The notes under the pieces are model-generated. The model was not told where the DNA came from. It was given only the letters and a program-made list of their open reading frames with translations, and did no database searches. From Calycina herbarum (taxonomy: Eukaryota; Ascomycota; Leotiomycetes; Helotiales; Pezizellaceae): a DNA stretch of 64,000 nt. Both the position numbers and the translations under genes were made by a program. The first letter of the stretch is position 1; the number at the start of each line of letters is the position of its first letter. The stretch spans positions 372,001 to 436,000 of the forward strand of contig LLEY01000041.1 in NCBI GenBank assembly GCA_001414485.1, written 5' to 3'. Below are positions 1 through 11,732 of this stretch, piece by piece.

Positions 1-1402
1 AGTAATATTGAGGACCGCATGTTGGCGATACTGTGTCGACGAGTGCCGTCGTGGCAACGATGAATTAAGTGGTGTTGTCCCGGTCTTTCCGATCCAAGTA
101 GGCCAAGACTCTTGTTGTTGTGCTGATGATGCAGCCTTTCCTCCCAATGTGTCAAGACGCTTTCACGATATGTCTACAATGCGCAATGTTCGGAATCGAG
201 AGGTGGATGTGGAAGAGGATGGTTACGGCGATACAAGTCCTTATGATGTCGTGTCCAAAAAAAAAGTTGGCGGCGCTGGGGAATGACGAACGAGGGGGTG
301 CTGGAACGAGGAATTTGGATTCGCAGACGAGGTGAGGGTTCCAGCTCACAAACGAAGGAATGCTGCGAGGCGGGAGAAGGTAGAAGAAGTCGGTGTCGAA
401 GTCGAATCAAGAACGAGAGAGATGTCGACGACGTCGTGGACGTAGATGGGGGGAGAAGATGTTTATGGGGGTGATTTGAATGGAGAAGTGAGGTGGTGTT
501 GTGAGAGTGAGAGTAGCGGAGGTTCAGGGTGAAGTTGGAAGGGAAAGGGAGAGGACGAGGGAGTTGCGGCGCGGTGGCTAGATTCTGGGTGGGTGAGCCG
601 AGCAACGAAAGCGGATATGGTACGGTGGCCGGTTGACTAAGGTATTGATGGGCTGGAGGGGAGGCTGGTTTTGGCGGTTTTGGCTGGCGACTTGGTGGTT
701 GGAGAAGAAACGCACGGGTGAAGAGGCGACGAAATGCTACGGCAGACTATAATAGCTGCGGTCGGTTATTCACTCCACCAAGGCCGGATTCGGCAACTGG
801 GGTGTGACTCGAGCAAGTGGCTCTATTTTCCCCTTCGTATTGGCCTGAAATCATCAGCAGCTGGACTCAGCACTGCCCCCTCAGCCAATACAAACGGTAT
901 TTCAAGCAATTCCAAGACTTCAAGGGCGAGTCTGGAAATTGCCCTGGGCGCCTCTTTTCCACGCGTTTGTTATTTACAATTGATTTCTTTGACTACTTGT
1001 TGTCCCGCAAGTAATTGTCTATTTGACAGTTTTCCTCTACAACAACTCTGTCTTGGTCGAGTAAATACTCGAGTAAGTAAAAGAAACCCCTGACCGGTAT
1101 ACGAAGGGGAGAAATTTGCACTACGAAATGGGAATCCTGCTAGAATTAGAATACGGCAATCTGGTTATGCTTATGTTCCTCTCGCAGTCTCACCACTTCC
1201 CCGAACACCACACTTAGTCAGGCATCATCACATTACGACTTGCATGCTAAGATTCGGTAGAGCCGTACATATGACTACCACTTTCCAGAATTGAGATCGC
1301 CATCACCAGATTGAGATCCGAGAATTAGCACTCCTTCGAATGACCAACTGAGCAAGCTCTTCGTCTTTCGACGGGCGTCGTCAGGTGCCAATATCTGCAC
1401 CC

Positions 1403-1432
1403 AGCTCAGGTTAGCTCAGGTTAGCTCAGGTT
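1403..1432. repeat. 10-bp unit repeated three times
   Basis: The unit agctcaggtt occurs three times in direct tandem without mismatch. It lies about 1.5 kb upstream of the thioesterase start, and no function is evident. Confidence 0.9.
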
Positions 1433-1814
1433 TCTCCTCAGATCTCAACACGGATGACTTTGGGAAATTAAGACGACATCTGCCACCACACCCACACCCT
1501 GACCCGAGCAAAGGATGCCCCTCGCTCAACCTTCTCAACTGTGAACCGTGAAATCTACAGTAACGAAAAATTCACAATTCCAAACTCCAGATGCGCGTGG
1601 AATAGGCAAAGTCAGCGGGTACGGAGATGCTGTAACACGTCGCGTCTTGCCCTGTGGAGTTCATTTCCCCATCAAAGGAAAGGGCCACCCCACCCTCTGC
1701 ACAGCCTCCTTTTCGAGGGTCGTAACACCCGGAAACGACAACGACAACCATCACTTTTGCTCTCGCTAGACACGACATCGGTGACAGCGACTCCGCGAAA
1801 GCTTGTCTGCTGCG

Positions 1815-1850
1815 CCCATTCACACCCATTCACACCCATTCACACCCATT
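1815..1850. repeat. 10-bp unit (cacacccatt) repeated three and a half times
   Basis: Three perfect tandem copies of cacacccatt are preceded by a partial copy. It is an intergenic minisatellite of the same style as the repeats at 1403 and 2857. Confidence 0.9.
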
Positions 1851-2856
1851 TGAGGCAATTGGATGCCGGCTGGCATGCAAATAATTTGCCAAATCCAATC
1901 TGCTCTCGTTCTTCCTTCGACAAAAGTCTTTACATCCAACGAATCGTAAGGAGTTGTAAACGGCATCAAGACCCTCATGAATTCTGAACACTGCAACTGC
2001 CAATCCTCGGCACTGCCAGAGTCAAGCTTCTCTCGTCGAAGAAGTCCCTGACACAAAAGCCCTCCCCCACGGCAAAAATAAATGTGGGATGGGATGAAGA
2101 TTCATGCCTTGTAACAATCTTCAGACTTCAGATCAAAACGACCCGGTAACATTCCCGACCCTCTGCCAGGCTCTGTGTTACTCAAACCTCGGTCGTCCTT
2201 GGTGAAGCGCTGGGTGTATCAGGTCCAGATGAGCAAGTATTTGGCTGGCCATGACTGGTTCAGTAAGAAGAAACCGGTGGCCAGAGCAAACGCTGTATGT
2301 TTAATATCGTCATCAGAGTCCGAGAGAGAAAGAGAGATCCCGAAGGCGGTTCCTACAGTTGGTGTTGGTTTCCACGTTGATCTTCCAGATGAAATGAGGA
2401 TGGCCAACTTAAAACCTATTTTTAGATGTGCCAAAGAGATGGAAGAATATCACGTGGATATCAGGCGATAGTTAATTTATGTATGCAATATTGTCTTCTA
2501 CGTTTTAGGTTGGTTGAGTTTATCAACCTGAGAAAGGTTTACTTGAGCTTGAGACTTCTGGTGCGGCTCTGCCGTATTTACAATTGTGATGGCTTTCAAC
2601 TTTCAAGTTGATTCGGCTTCTCGGTTGCTTGGTTTTTGTACTCTCAATCCGAACCGCTTTTGCCCGATAACATATCGATAGCGTTGAGGATATTCACGAT
2701 AGCAATATTACTGTTCCAATCAATCCTCTCACTGTGTCTCTGTTCTGCAGACAACTAACTCCCCTCAAATTCCCATTTCGTCCTGGCCAGAAAATAAAAT
2801 CCAGCCTCCCGGCAATCTGTGCTTTCTCATTTCTTTGACCCAACATCCCTCCTTGC

Positions 2857-2886
2857 CAACCCAATTCAACCCAATTCAACCCAATC
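2857..2886. repeat. 10-bp unit (ccaattcaac) in the thioesterase 5' leader
   Basis: Two perfect copies of the unit and a partial third precede the thioesterase ATG by about 20 bases. It probably lies in the 5' untranslated region or core promoter. Confidence 0.8.
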
Positions 2887-2905
2887 CAAATTCATCTACA
2901 ACACC

Positions 2906-4655
2906 ATGTCCAGCCCACTTTCGCGTCTCCCACGCCTCGTACCCAGTATCCGAGGTACCATCAGACCTATACGTATATCCCAAGCGCGACAATTTTCCTC
3001 CTGCCCACGATGTCTCACCGATGGCGTCTACCAAGAGCTCACAGCCATGCGAACGCGCACACCCTTCATCGAAGCCTTCCGCGCACAGCAAAATGAAAAG
3101 CCGAGTTCTCCGTCAAGCTCGGCTGGTCAGCCTCAACCAAAGGCGACTAGAGATTTGACCCCGAAGACGATGGGGGATAGTTATCATCGTGTTGTGAGTT
3201 ACATCACATGACCGCTCCATTTCTCAATCTTGATTTCGAGATGAGATGACTGACGGAAAATGAAGATTTTACCGCTTGCTCGAGATCCATGGCTTCTGGA
3301 CTCTTATATTAATGCATCCGGTCACATCAGGCTTGGGACATTATTCATGGACCTCGATGCTCTCGCTGGAGTAGTGGCATACAAACACACCGGGGATTCA
3401 GTCATGACTGTTACCGCTGCCGTAGACAGAATAACGCTAAAACGTCCTTTGAGTGAGATTTGTGATTTGGAGTTGAGTGGACGAGTTACGTTTGCGACGG
3501 GGAGAAGTAGTATGGAGATCTCGTTGCAAGTAGCAAAAGCCCCGAAAGAAGGGGAGAGGACGAAAGAGGAAGATATTTTACTGACTTGTGCTTTTACCAT
3601 GGTACCCCTCCCCCTCTCTCAAAAATCTCGACTGAGACTGATCAGACGAAATAGGTATCACTCGACCCAAGCACCAAAAAACCAGTCCTCATTTCTCCCC
3701 TCACACCAACTACAGAAGAAGAGAAAAGTATCTTCAACGAAGGAGAGAAAAACTATAACCTCAAAAAAGCAGCCTCCAAACTCGCCCTGAGGAAACAAAC
3801 CCCCAACGATGAGGAATCAGATCTCATTCATGCTTTGTGGTTACAACAATTGAGTTGGCATGATCCGAATACTGATGCTAGGAAACCGGAGAATGCTTTG
3901 AGTATGGCGAGTACCCAGATTCAAACCGTTCAGATTATGCAGCCTCAGTAGTGAGTTCCCCAAACGCGTCAAACGAAAGAGAAATACTTGGGAAGCTGAC
4001 CAAAGAAACAGTCGCAACAGACACAACTTCATGATCTTCGGTGGTTTCCTCCTAAAAACTACCTTTGAATTGGCGTTTACTTGTGCGAGTTCTATGTCTC
4101 ATACCCGTCCTACATTCATCGCTCTCGACCCTTCGACTTTCGAGAATCCGGTTCCTGTGGGCTCGGTGCTTTATCTTACAGTTACGGTAGCATATACGGA
4201 TTCTCCGTTGCTGGAAGAGGGAACGAAGGGGAGTGAGACGGGGAAAGGATTGAGGGATCTGAAGACGAGTCCCGAGGGGACGACAAGGGTGCAGATTCGG
4301 GTGGATAGTAAGGTGAAGAGTATGGACCATGATGGGGAAGTTAAGGGAACGGGGGTCTTCAGTATGTTCAAATTCTGTTTTTGCTATTTCCCTTCCCCGG
4401 ATTTTCTCTCATTTTCCCCTTCTTATTACTACACTCCAGCTCCTCTCCTTTCTCGGCTTACCCAAAGAAGATTTTGGTTATGTTCTTCTCTATGCTAATG
4501 AAATAACAGATTACACCTTCGAAGTCAAACGCGATATCAAAGTCGTGCCGGAGACCTATGCTGAATTCATGATGTTCCTCGATGCACGTCGGCGCTCCCT
4601 CTTCTTGAATAACAATACCGAGAATGCGCAAGGCAAGGGGGGTTTGATGACTTGA
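2906..4655 (+). CDS. Mitochondrial acyl-CoA thioesterase, ACOT9-like (double hotdog)
   Basis: Five exons fit: 2906-3193, 3266-3601, 3655-3950, 4012-4361 and 4510-4655. They sum to 471 codons plus a stop, with phases agreeing at every join. The N-terminus is basic, serine/arginine-rich and free of acids for the first 40 residues, as in a mitochondrial presequence. This is why I prefer the ATG at 2906 over an in-frame one at 2819. The first hotdog half contains DSYHRV, then DPWLLDSYINASGHIRLG and FMDLDALAGVVAYKH. The second half contains IMQPQYRNRHNF and FGGFLLKTTFELAF, the repeat typical of ACOT9-type enzymes. Members hydrolyse acyl-CoA to free acid and CoA in the mitochondrion. The family assignment is firm from these motifs. 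The substrate chain length cannot be read from sequence. Confidence 0.93.
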
Positions 4656-6612
4656 GCCGGGGTCGATTTGAGGTTTCTTGAATTGGAGTGGAATAGAGGG
4701 GTTAGATTGTACTGTATGTATATAATTTTTTATTGAAGAAGTTTTCAATTCCAGTTTCAAATTTTCAATCGTGGTAAGAAATTGTCGTCTTGTCGACCAG
4801 TGGGCAGGTGGGCAAGTTTTAGAGAGAGTCGACAATCTTTGGGTTGGATTGTCTTTGTATTGTACGAGGTAGTCGCGATTGGGAGGTATAGAGAGAGGTA
4901 TAGAGAGAGGTATAGAAGCGTCGAGATTATGTCGTTCCTTCCCTTATTGGTACCTAGATTCGAGGTCGCGCCTTCCCCCGACGCACTTGAGGCTCGCTCC
5001 TTCCTTCCTTCTCTATGCCTCAACCGAACCTAAATTGAAATTCTCTTCTTTCTGTTTCTTTTTTCTAACCAACTCACCTTGCCTCAATCATATACGTCGC
5101 AAAAACAACGTCGAGTCGGGTCTGAGGTTCTTCGCGTCGTAGGAGGCAGTCGTGACTGGAAGTTGGGAAGCCTCAAGGTTGTGTCGTTCCTTCCCTCACT
5201 TGACCTCAATTTGGGGCACCGCCAGAGTCGGGACTCGAGGTTGCGCCTTCCCTCCTTCGACTTTCCACCTCGATACTAACCCTCTCGACCTAAGGGCAGC
5301 ATCAAAGGTCGCTCCTTCCCTCTACACCTCGACCTTGACCTCCCACCGCCCACACCACAGCCAGCCAAAATTTCTGAGTACAAAGTCTGTTCAAACATTC
5401 AAATAAGCGTTTTCTAAAATGAGGGATATGGCAGCGCGGTCATCACGGTTCCAAAATATTCTCATCAGCGCGAACGTAAATCCGTTGTTTAAATTGCTCT
5501 CCTTTCTATGTTTACGGATTCTCTTTGGGCTTTTAATTGACCACATAAACAAGTGTTGGTTTCTGATTTGAGCATTTGGCAGATGTTGGGCTTCGAAGTT
5601 AAATGAGGGAAGGGACGAGACCTTAAATCTCCTCTCTCCCATGTAACTTGAGGTCACTCCTTCCCTCTCACCTCGTTCCACAATGCTAAGAGCGGGATGG
5701 CAACTCAAGGCATGGCTCCGTATCATGGAGTCGTCGAGACTTGTTCACTCTCCAAACAACTAGGAAGTCAGTTCCTCTGTGTTCGAGCCCAGCAATTCTT
5801 GTCACAGTATTTGAGTAAACTAAGAGCCAAACACGCACCGATTCTCCCAAGAGGAGCGATTCGATGTTCTTGGAATTGCCTGTAGCGATCTTTTGTGATG
5901 GGGATTTGGTGGATTGAGCCGGTGTTGATGGAAAAAGAGGGAGGAGGGAACATCCTACATTTTCTGTACCCATGAAATCGGGATTTTGACATCTCTCCAA
6001 CACAGAGGGCATTGACGCATACGTGTACAACATGCATGTACCGTTCGCACAATCCTTTTTTGGGAATTTTCGTTGTTTATGATAACTTCTCTTTCGTTGC
6101 TTCGTAAAACAGGGGTCTTTAATTGCGGCGTGGAAGACTCCGGTCATGCTTATTTTTCTTATTTTCTTTTGAAGTACGATATGCGAGCCGTGCTCTTGGG
6201 ATGTTCATCCTTGTTTTAACATGCTGTTCGTACCTTTTTAACTAATAGAGTTGCTTTAAGCTTTCCTTTGGCGTTTTTGGGCTTGTTTTGGGGCGTATTA
6301 TTGAGGGGTCGAGTGGTATCTTGTGTTTCTGGGGCTGGAGTTAAATGATGATGATGAGATCGAATACGAGGACGATGAGGCTTGTTCTTTGTGACGAGGA
6401 CGGTGAGGGCAAAGGACTGAGAAATTGGTTGGGATGTTTGTGGTGATTTGGAAGATGGTTTGAAGGGTTGAAGCTTATATATTGAGGCGAGGTCTGCTCG
6501 TCTTCTCTTCTTGATTTTGTCACTGCTTTCTTCTGTTCAAATTCTACGTAATCTTAAAGAAAATCGACAAAAGTAAACAAAGGCTTCTGCGCGCTGTTTT
6601 CATTTTGAAATC
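4656..6612. other. Intergenic, with a pyrimidine-rich decayed repeat
   Basis: I find no gene between the thioesterase stop and the peptidase start. The part at about 4860-5690 holds recurring motifs such as gtcgttccttccct and cgctccttccct in diverged copies, plus a 12-bp tandem repeat at 4885-4916. Open frames such as 5686-6147 on the minus strand look accidental: they have no family resemblance and their composition shifts along the frame. The last 300 bases upstream of 6613 are the likely promoter and leader of the peptidase gene. Confidence 0.55.
4885..4916. repeat. 12-bp unit (ggtatagagaga) repeated nearly three times
   Basis: Direct tandem copies of ggtatagagaga run from 4885. They sit at the edge of a larger, diverged duplication covering about 4860-5330. 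Confidence 0.85.
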
Positions 6613-8613
6613 ATGTTTCATTCCAAGTTATCGGTCACGGGGGTCCTTCTCCTTTCGACGGTGGTTCTTGCAGCACCATTGAGTGGGAATTTGACTTTAC
6701 AGCAAAGTTTTAATTCGGTATGTTTTATCTGTTTTGACTGGGTTACTTAGTAGTGAGTCCAAGATTGAACAATGTCATTCTAACTTGTCTGTAGATTACG
6801 CCCTCGAAAAGTCTCATTTGGCATCCATGTCTGTCGACCTTCTTTTGCGCCGTTATGGATGTGAGTACCCTTTTCATTCCCGGAGTCAAATGTGCCTTCA
6901 AACAACGTAGGAAACTGATTTTATAACTAAGGTTCCATTGAACTACGATAACCCCTCCGGAAGCAGAGCATTCATACCCCTCTTAAAGTCTCCCGCTACA
7001 AGTACTCCGTACAAAGGAATGGTTTTGACAAACCCGTAAGCCGATCCTTCTCACCTATCTCTCTCCCTCCTCTGCTTCTTTCAAAGAAGAAAACTAACAA
7101 AAACAAGAGGCGGACCAGGCGACCCAGCCATCTCCACCCTCTATACACAGGCCCCTCAACTCCACTCCACAGTCGGTAGCAGTTGGGATCTAGTAACCTG
7201 GGAACCACGAGGAATTTTCCTTTCCCATCCCCTTGCGAACTGTTCCTCGCCTTCCTCTCCTTCTCCTTCCAACATATCCAGCCGCTCGTTTAATCAAACA
7301 CCAAAACTCAATGGTCCCTTTCTCCCCACTGAGATATTTGGCGAGGTAATCGAAGAAACTGCACAACTAGCAAAACAATGTGAGTCCACAATTGGAGGTG
7401 TAGATGGGATAGGAAGGTACATGGGAACCACAACTATCGTTCAAGATCTCATCACTATACTCGATGCCTTTTCCTCCTGTCCATCTGGGAAAGTGAAAGA
7501 TTCCAGGTTATTGAATTACTGGGGTTTCAGCTACGGAACCGTGATAGGCCAAATGTTTGCAACACTTCATCCAGATCGAGTCGGTTTCATGGTTCTAGAT
7601 GGTATTGTTGACGCCCAGGATTACACCTCCGGCTCAGGATTAAAAGCTTTAACACACACCGATGAAGCATTTTCTGCATTCTTCACATATTGCTTTCTTG
7701 CTGGTCCGCAAAAGTGTGCATTTTTCACGGGCACGAAAGCTGGGGATGTTTTTGAGAGGTTTGAGAGTTTGGTTGGGAAGTTAGATGTTGAGGTTGCTGT
7801 TGGAAATGGATGGGAGAATGCGACGACTATCGTGGGGGCTTTGCAGTTGGTTAAAGGGAGGGCTATAAGAGCTACTTATTCCCCACAGGATGAAAACGAG
7901 GGTTTTGCGAAGTTCGCTGAGTTTGCTGTTAAACTCGAGAGTATCATCGACGATCTGACGGCCGAAAAACTCCAAGCTTTGGTCGGGGAGTTTGTTCCTA
8001 CTGAAGATGCGGGATTACCCGAGGTAAATTCTTTTCCTTTCCTTTCCCATATTTTGAGAGAGTTTGAGGCATTTACTAACTCCCCAAAAAGTGGTACCCA
8101 GCAATCGCCTGTCCAGACACAAACAACACCCTCCTCTCCAAATCCCTCACAGACCTAACACCCCTTTACCAAACCCTAAAAACGCAATCCTACATCGGCG
8201 TTGAGTATCTCTTCTCCGCTCTCCTGGCTTGTACGAACTGGAATATCTACTCTCCACATCCATATCTAGGTCCTTTTGGTGCGAACAATACTAAAATGAA
8301 GATGCTGTTCGTGAGCAATACGCGAGATCCAATTACGCCTATTGAAAACGGACGCGCGGCAAGGGAGATGTTTAAAGATGCCGGGTTGCTTGTTGGCGAT
8401 GCGACGGGTCATACTAGTTTGGTGACTGGGAATGAGTGTGTTCAAAGGGAGATTAGGGGTTTTTTTAACGGAGGGTGGAAAGAGAGAAAGGATGGGTTGG
8501 GGGAGGTGAGGTGTGAGTTGGAGGTTGGACCTTTTGGCGTTCTGGTTAACGTGAGTTTAGAGGGAAGGGGTGAGTGGGTTGGCGTAAGTGTAGGGAAGAA
8601 GAGGTTGTTATAA
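6613..8613 (+). CDS. Secreted serine peptidase of the TAP-like S33 family (alpha/beta hydrolase)
   Basis: Five exons (6613-6717, 6795-6860, 6932-7035, 7108-8023, 8092-8613) join in phase to give 570 residues. The first 20 residues are a clear signal peptide ending in LAAP. The mature part shows the expected order. A WHPC..FFCAVMDVPLNY strip is followed by the oxyanion loop NPGGPGD, split by intron 3, and then SWDLVTWEPRG. The nucleophile elbow is GFSYGT, with Ser as nucleophile. The C-terminal TAP-like domain carries NTRDPITP (catalytic Asp) and ATGHTSL (catalytic His). Family members remove N-terminal di- or tripeptides or proline from peptides outside the cell. The length and complete triad suggest an active enzyme. 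The exact specificity is not visible. Confidence 0.93.
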
Positions 8614-8884
8614 AGTTGTTGGGATTTTATGAAAAGACTGTGCAGATTGTTTAAGGCATATTATTAAGAAAGAGGCGACTTTAACGGTAGCCTGCACGCA
8701 ATAGCACGTGGTCTTTGTGACGTATCGGTCAAGCCATGACAACTTTTCACTTACTAAACTCATTGTGAATTTTTCTGAAATATTTCCCTATAACATTTCT
8801 TGCCGAAAAAGAACAATGCAGCTTATTTGTAATATTTATCGGTCAAGTTCCCGCATCAAAAGCAACACCTACTTATATTTGGTC

Positions 8885-10047
8885 CTAAACCGGTTCTTTA
8901 TCATCGAAAACTCCACCCTCCACCCTATCTTCTTTCCCAATCAACTTCCCCAAGTCTAGCTCAGGCGGCAACTCCAACCCATCAGCCTTCATCCTCGAAA
9001 CAAATCTCCACGTAGCAAGCACAGCCAAAGTAAGCACGACAGTCACAACACAATACAACCAAATCCATTTACTCACAATCTTTCCAGTATCTTCATGTTG
9101 GAAATTCCAAAAGCTAGTACTGAAAAGTGTGGCAACGAATGTGCCAGGAAGAAACACAAGTGTGACTGCAGCAATTACCTGCATATCAGCACCGTACTTC
9201 AATGATGATTTGGCCATTTTGTTGCTTAGACGACTTTCGTAGGCTGCGAATTTGGAGATTTGAATGTTAATGTCGTTTTGCTTTTGTGATAGTCGGGCGA
9301 GGTTCAGACTATCCTCACTATCTCGTTGGGCTGTGAGAGAATACACCTTGACATTTTCAGTAAGCTGGCGAAACATAAGATCTGTGCACATACCATTTGC
9401 ACCTGGGCTTGTGCTGCAGCTTTGATATACTCGTTATGCTGTCGTTCTGCTCTCAAAATCTCTCTTGTAAAGGCCAGACTCTCCCATAGCGTTGTCAAAA
9501 CATCGTCGCTTGTCGGGTTTTCCCTTTTCAAAAATTCAAATTGCTCCCAGAGAAACTGTACGATACGATCTTGGGTTGAACAAAGCTGGGTAACTCCCAC
9601 ACTCGAGGTGGAAAGCGAGGTAAGCTTCCTCGTGAATTTGACAAGGTCGGGTGCCGTTTTTATTTTTGGGCTTTGGATATAGTCGTCGGTTTCCATTGAA
9701 ATTTGTATATCGTAAAAGTCTTTACTGTGTCTTCGATTGATGTTGATGGTAGTTCGAATGTAGAGCCACGAAAAGGTAGTGGGAAGGAAGAGGGGGTTTC
9801 CTGCGCACCGTCTCTCTCTTAATAGCAACTTTGTCCAGCTTCGTGCTTTTGAGTCATTTAGGCCGATACAAACGCCATAAACTGCGTTGGAGCTCGTGTT
9901 GTATGAAACAGCTAAGGTACATGCAAAGCCCCAACTGCTATCACTTTTAATAAGGTAACCTACCCCATGGTTAGGACTTCTTAGAAAATGAGATAACAGG
10001 ACACCAGAGACTCTGATCAAATATAATACCTTTCCATCGGTCATCAT
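8885..10047 (-). CDS. CorA-like two-TM membrane protein (5' end unresolved)
   Basis: The last exon is 8885-9346. A 47-bp intron (9347-9393) joins it in phase to an open reading that continues to about 10,047. The final part has a long helical stretch with an arginine/glutamine-rich coiled-coil look. Two hydrophobic segments follow (IAAVTLVFLPGTFVATLF, then WIWLYCVVTVVLTLAVLA) and a short acidic tail. This is the C-terminal layout of the fungal CorA-like family, whose bacterial relatives carry magnesium. The signature GMN after the first membrane segment is absent: the sequence there reads FSTSFW, as is common in the fungal branch. I could not join the upstream pieces (9971-10225 and 10308-10511 on the same strand) in phase. 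The true start is therefore unknown, and a damaged 5' end is possible. The transported ion, if any, is not inferable. Confidence 0.75.
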
Positions 10048-10416
10048 TGATAACAGGCCTATAGGTCAACACTCCTGACCAGAGATTATCATGAGCAACA
10101 TAGCATGTGTCAGGAATAGCCCAATGTTTTCCCAGGCCATATTTTGTATTTTGTGAAAGTGAAGCCAAACTTTGAGTAGGAAACATCACTCTTGAAGTAC
10201 GGTTAACAGATATCTCACAGGACAATTATCGTGCTAGAGGAATCTTACAGCTGCATTGACCATTCCCAACGTCGGTTCAAACTTTCTGCTTTCGACTTTC
10301 AATCGTGTCAGCGATCAATTGCACGATAGTCCATACTTAGACCAACCCTTCGAAGTCTAGGTTCGATGTCGTGGTCTGACAGGTCACGACTTCTGAAGTA
10401 AATTTGTGAAGACGCC

Positions 10417-10779
10417 TCATTTGTTAGCATTGGAAGAACCCATATGAGGAAGTCGCACCTTATCTTTCCGGAAATAATAATATTGACATTGACCATCATT
10501 CGAGGGCTCATTCATCTCCTCATCGCTTTCGTCCATGGAATGTTCGCCATATTCGCCAGCATCACCACCAAGTTCCCCTTTGAGACGGACAGAAGAGCTA
10601 TCTTCATCCGAGTAATCAGCATCTTCTTCATCTTCTCCATCTGAAACCCAACCAGCCTCGACACCTGTATTAGGACGACGGAGTCTACCACTCATTTCGC
10701 GTTCAAGACGATGAGGAGAAGGACCCGTTTCGTTGCCACCCCGATAAGTGCGACTGTGGCTATTTCTCGGTTCAGCCAT
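10417..10779 (-). CDS. Small acidic protein or first exon of the CorA-like gene
   Basis: A 120-codon frame with a proper ATG encodes a polar N-terminus rich in Arg, Ser and Gly. A strongly acidic middle follows (GEDEEDADYSDEDSS, then MDESDEEMNEP). It lies just upstream of the CorA-like gene on the same strand. Fungal CorA-like proteins often have acidic, disordered N-termini, so this may be their first exon. An intron with donor gtgcga, branch gctaac and acceptor ttcag is visible right after FRKDK, but the join is out of phase with the next open piece. It is either a separate small gene or a split gene I cannot assemble. I do not recognise a family. Confidence 0.4.
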   Translation of the reverse strand: MAEPRNSHSRTYRGGNETGPSPHRLEREMSGRLRRPNTGVEAGWVSDGEDEEDADYSDEDSSSVRLKGELGGDAGEYGEHSMDESDEEMNEPSNDGQCQYYYFRKDKVRLPHMGSSNANK

Positions 10780-11732
10780 GCTTGATGCTAAAAGATTTGA
10801 ACCGGAAGACTGGCGATATATTTAAAGCTGCAAGCTGAAGCTGAGCTGGATAAGCAAGGCTGACTTATGGAGAAGGCTCTCTATCGCCAAGATTATTGAC
10901 TTGCTTTTTTTGGGTTACTTCGCTTGAAATATCCCGAAAGGGGCTCAGTAAAAGCAGCAGTAAATAAATAGCTTGCTTTCATTGCTTTTGCAACTCTTGT
11001 AATTCTGAGTAATTATTCTTCTCTATTCCTGAAACTTGCCAAATATTACAACTCGTGCTGCTTTACGAAAGATTTGAAGCCAGGAAGAATCCTCAGGGAT
11101 ATTTTACGGGGAACCTTCAAATTTAAAATATTTGGATTGATACAAGATTATTCTATAAAGCTAGATTCACGAGAGCTATTTCCGGCCGCGTTTTTTGTCA
11201 TCGCGATTGAAGCGGAGCTTGGTTGGTCTCGCTAATATTTTTCAGGCTCGGCCCGACCGCTGATTCTCAACCCTTCTCAAACTTATGTTCCTAGGTAGAT
11301 TTCGCCTCTCCGCCAAAGCCCTCATGAATTTTCTCAAACAGGAATACATTTCTCGTCTAGGGGACCGGCTCCCATATTGTATAAAATTTAGTTAGTGCTG
11401 GGATTCCGTTGAAATTCTCACCAGGGCTTTCCGTAGACCACGGCCGCCTAAAGGTTTCCCAACCTTCTCTATCACCAAACTCACCCAACACAACCAATTC
11501 CATCTCCATCTCCATCTCATATTTCCTTTCAAAAATCTTATAAGAGCTGTCGAATCTCGGGGAAACTCAAGCTAGTTATTCATAATCAAAGAACACCACA
11601 ACCAACCTCTTGAACGCGCAAGGTCGCGTCTCTCAAAACCATCATTTCCATCAACGTACCAATCCTCCACGTCTCATCCCAACTCATTTCCATCTCACTC
11701 CATCTCATTCCATCTCGTTCTCAAACCTCAAT
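10780..11732. other. Intergenic; contains one copy of a 100-bp dispersed repeat
   Basis: No gene is seen. The stretch holds the first copy of a 100-bp repeat (11018-11117) and CT-rich leader sequence before the RecA-fold gene. That leader includes ccatct repeats near 11,499-11,520 and 11-bp ccatctcattt-like repeats near 11,685-11,720. Confidence 0.6.
11018..11117. repeat. 100-bp dispersed repeat, copy 1
   Basis: It matches 21329-21428 over 100 bases in the same orientation with one difference (a for c). Similarity stops abruptly at both ends. One frame of the repeat is open for all 33 codons in both copies (contains ETCQILQLVLLYERFEA). The single difference changes Pro to Gln in that frame. 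I do not recognise the peptide. Confidence 0.95.

Larger units (their letters stand above)
1..2905. other. No gene supported; leader region with small tandem repeats
   Basis: I see no gene I can defend here. Several open frames of 60-150 codons exist on both strands (for example 174-605 minus, 734-1093 plus and 1541-1987 plus). None has a recognisable family, and 174-605 has no internal ATG. A proline/serine-rich minus-strand reading at 1-600 could be the end of a gene lying to the left, but I cannot join its pieces. The stretch holds three short direct repeats (10-bp units near 1403, 1815 and 2857). The last lies in the immediate 5' leader of the thioesterase gene. Confidence 0.5.

Noticed and set aside
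174..605. 143-codon minus-strand frame
   Set aside because: It has no ATG (opens with TTG), composition is low-complexity Ser/Pro/His, and I recognise no family.
734..1093. 119-codon plus-strand frame with ATG
   Set aside because: No domain or homologous pattern recognised, no supporting introns, and it is surrounded by intergenic sequence.
1541..1987. 148-codon frame across the 10-bp tandem repeat
   Set aside because: It reads through a minisatellite, opens with GTG, and overlaps other equally long frames.
5770..5800. tRNA T-arm-like gttcgagcc
   Set aside because: No acceptor stem, D-arm or anticodon stem can be folded around it.
5686..6147. 153-codon minus-strand frame
   Set aside because: No family resemblance; composition changes along its length, as in chance frames.
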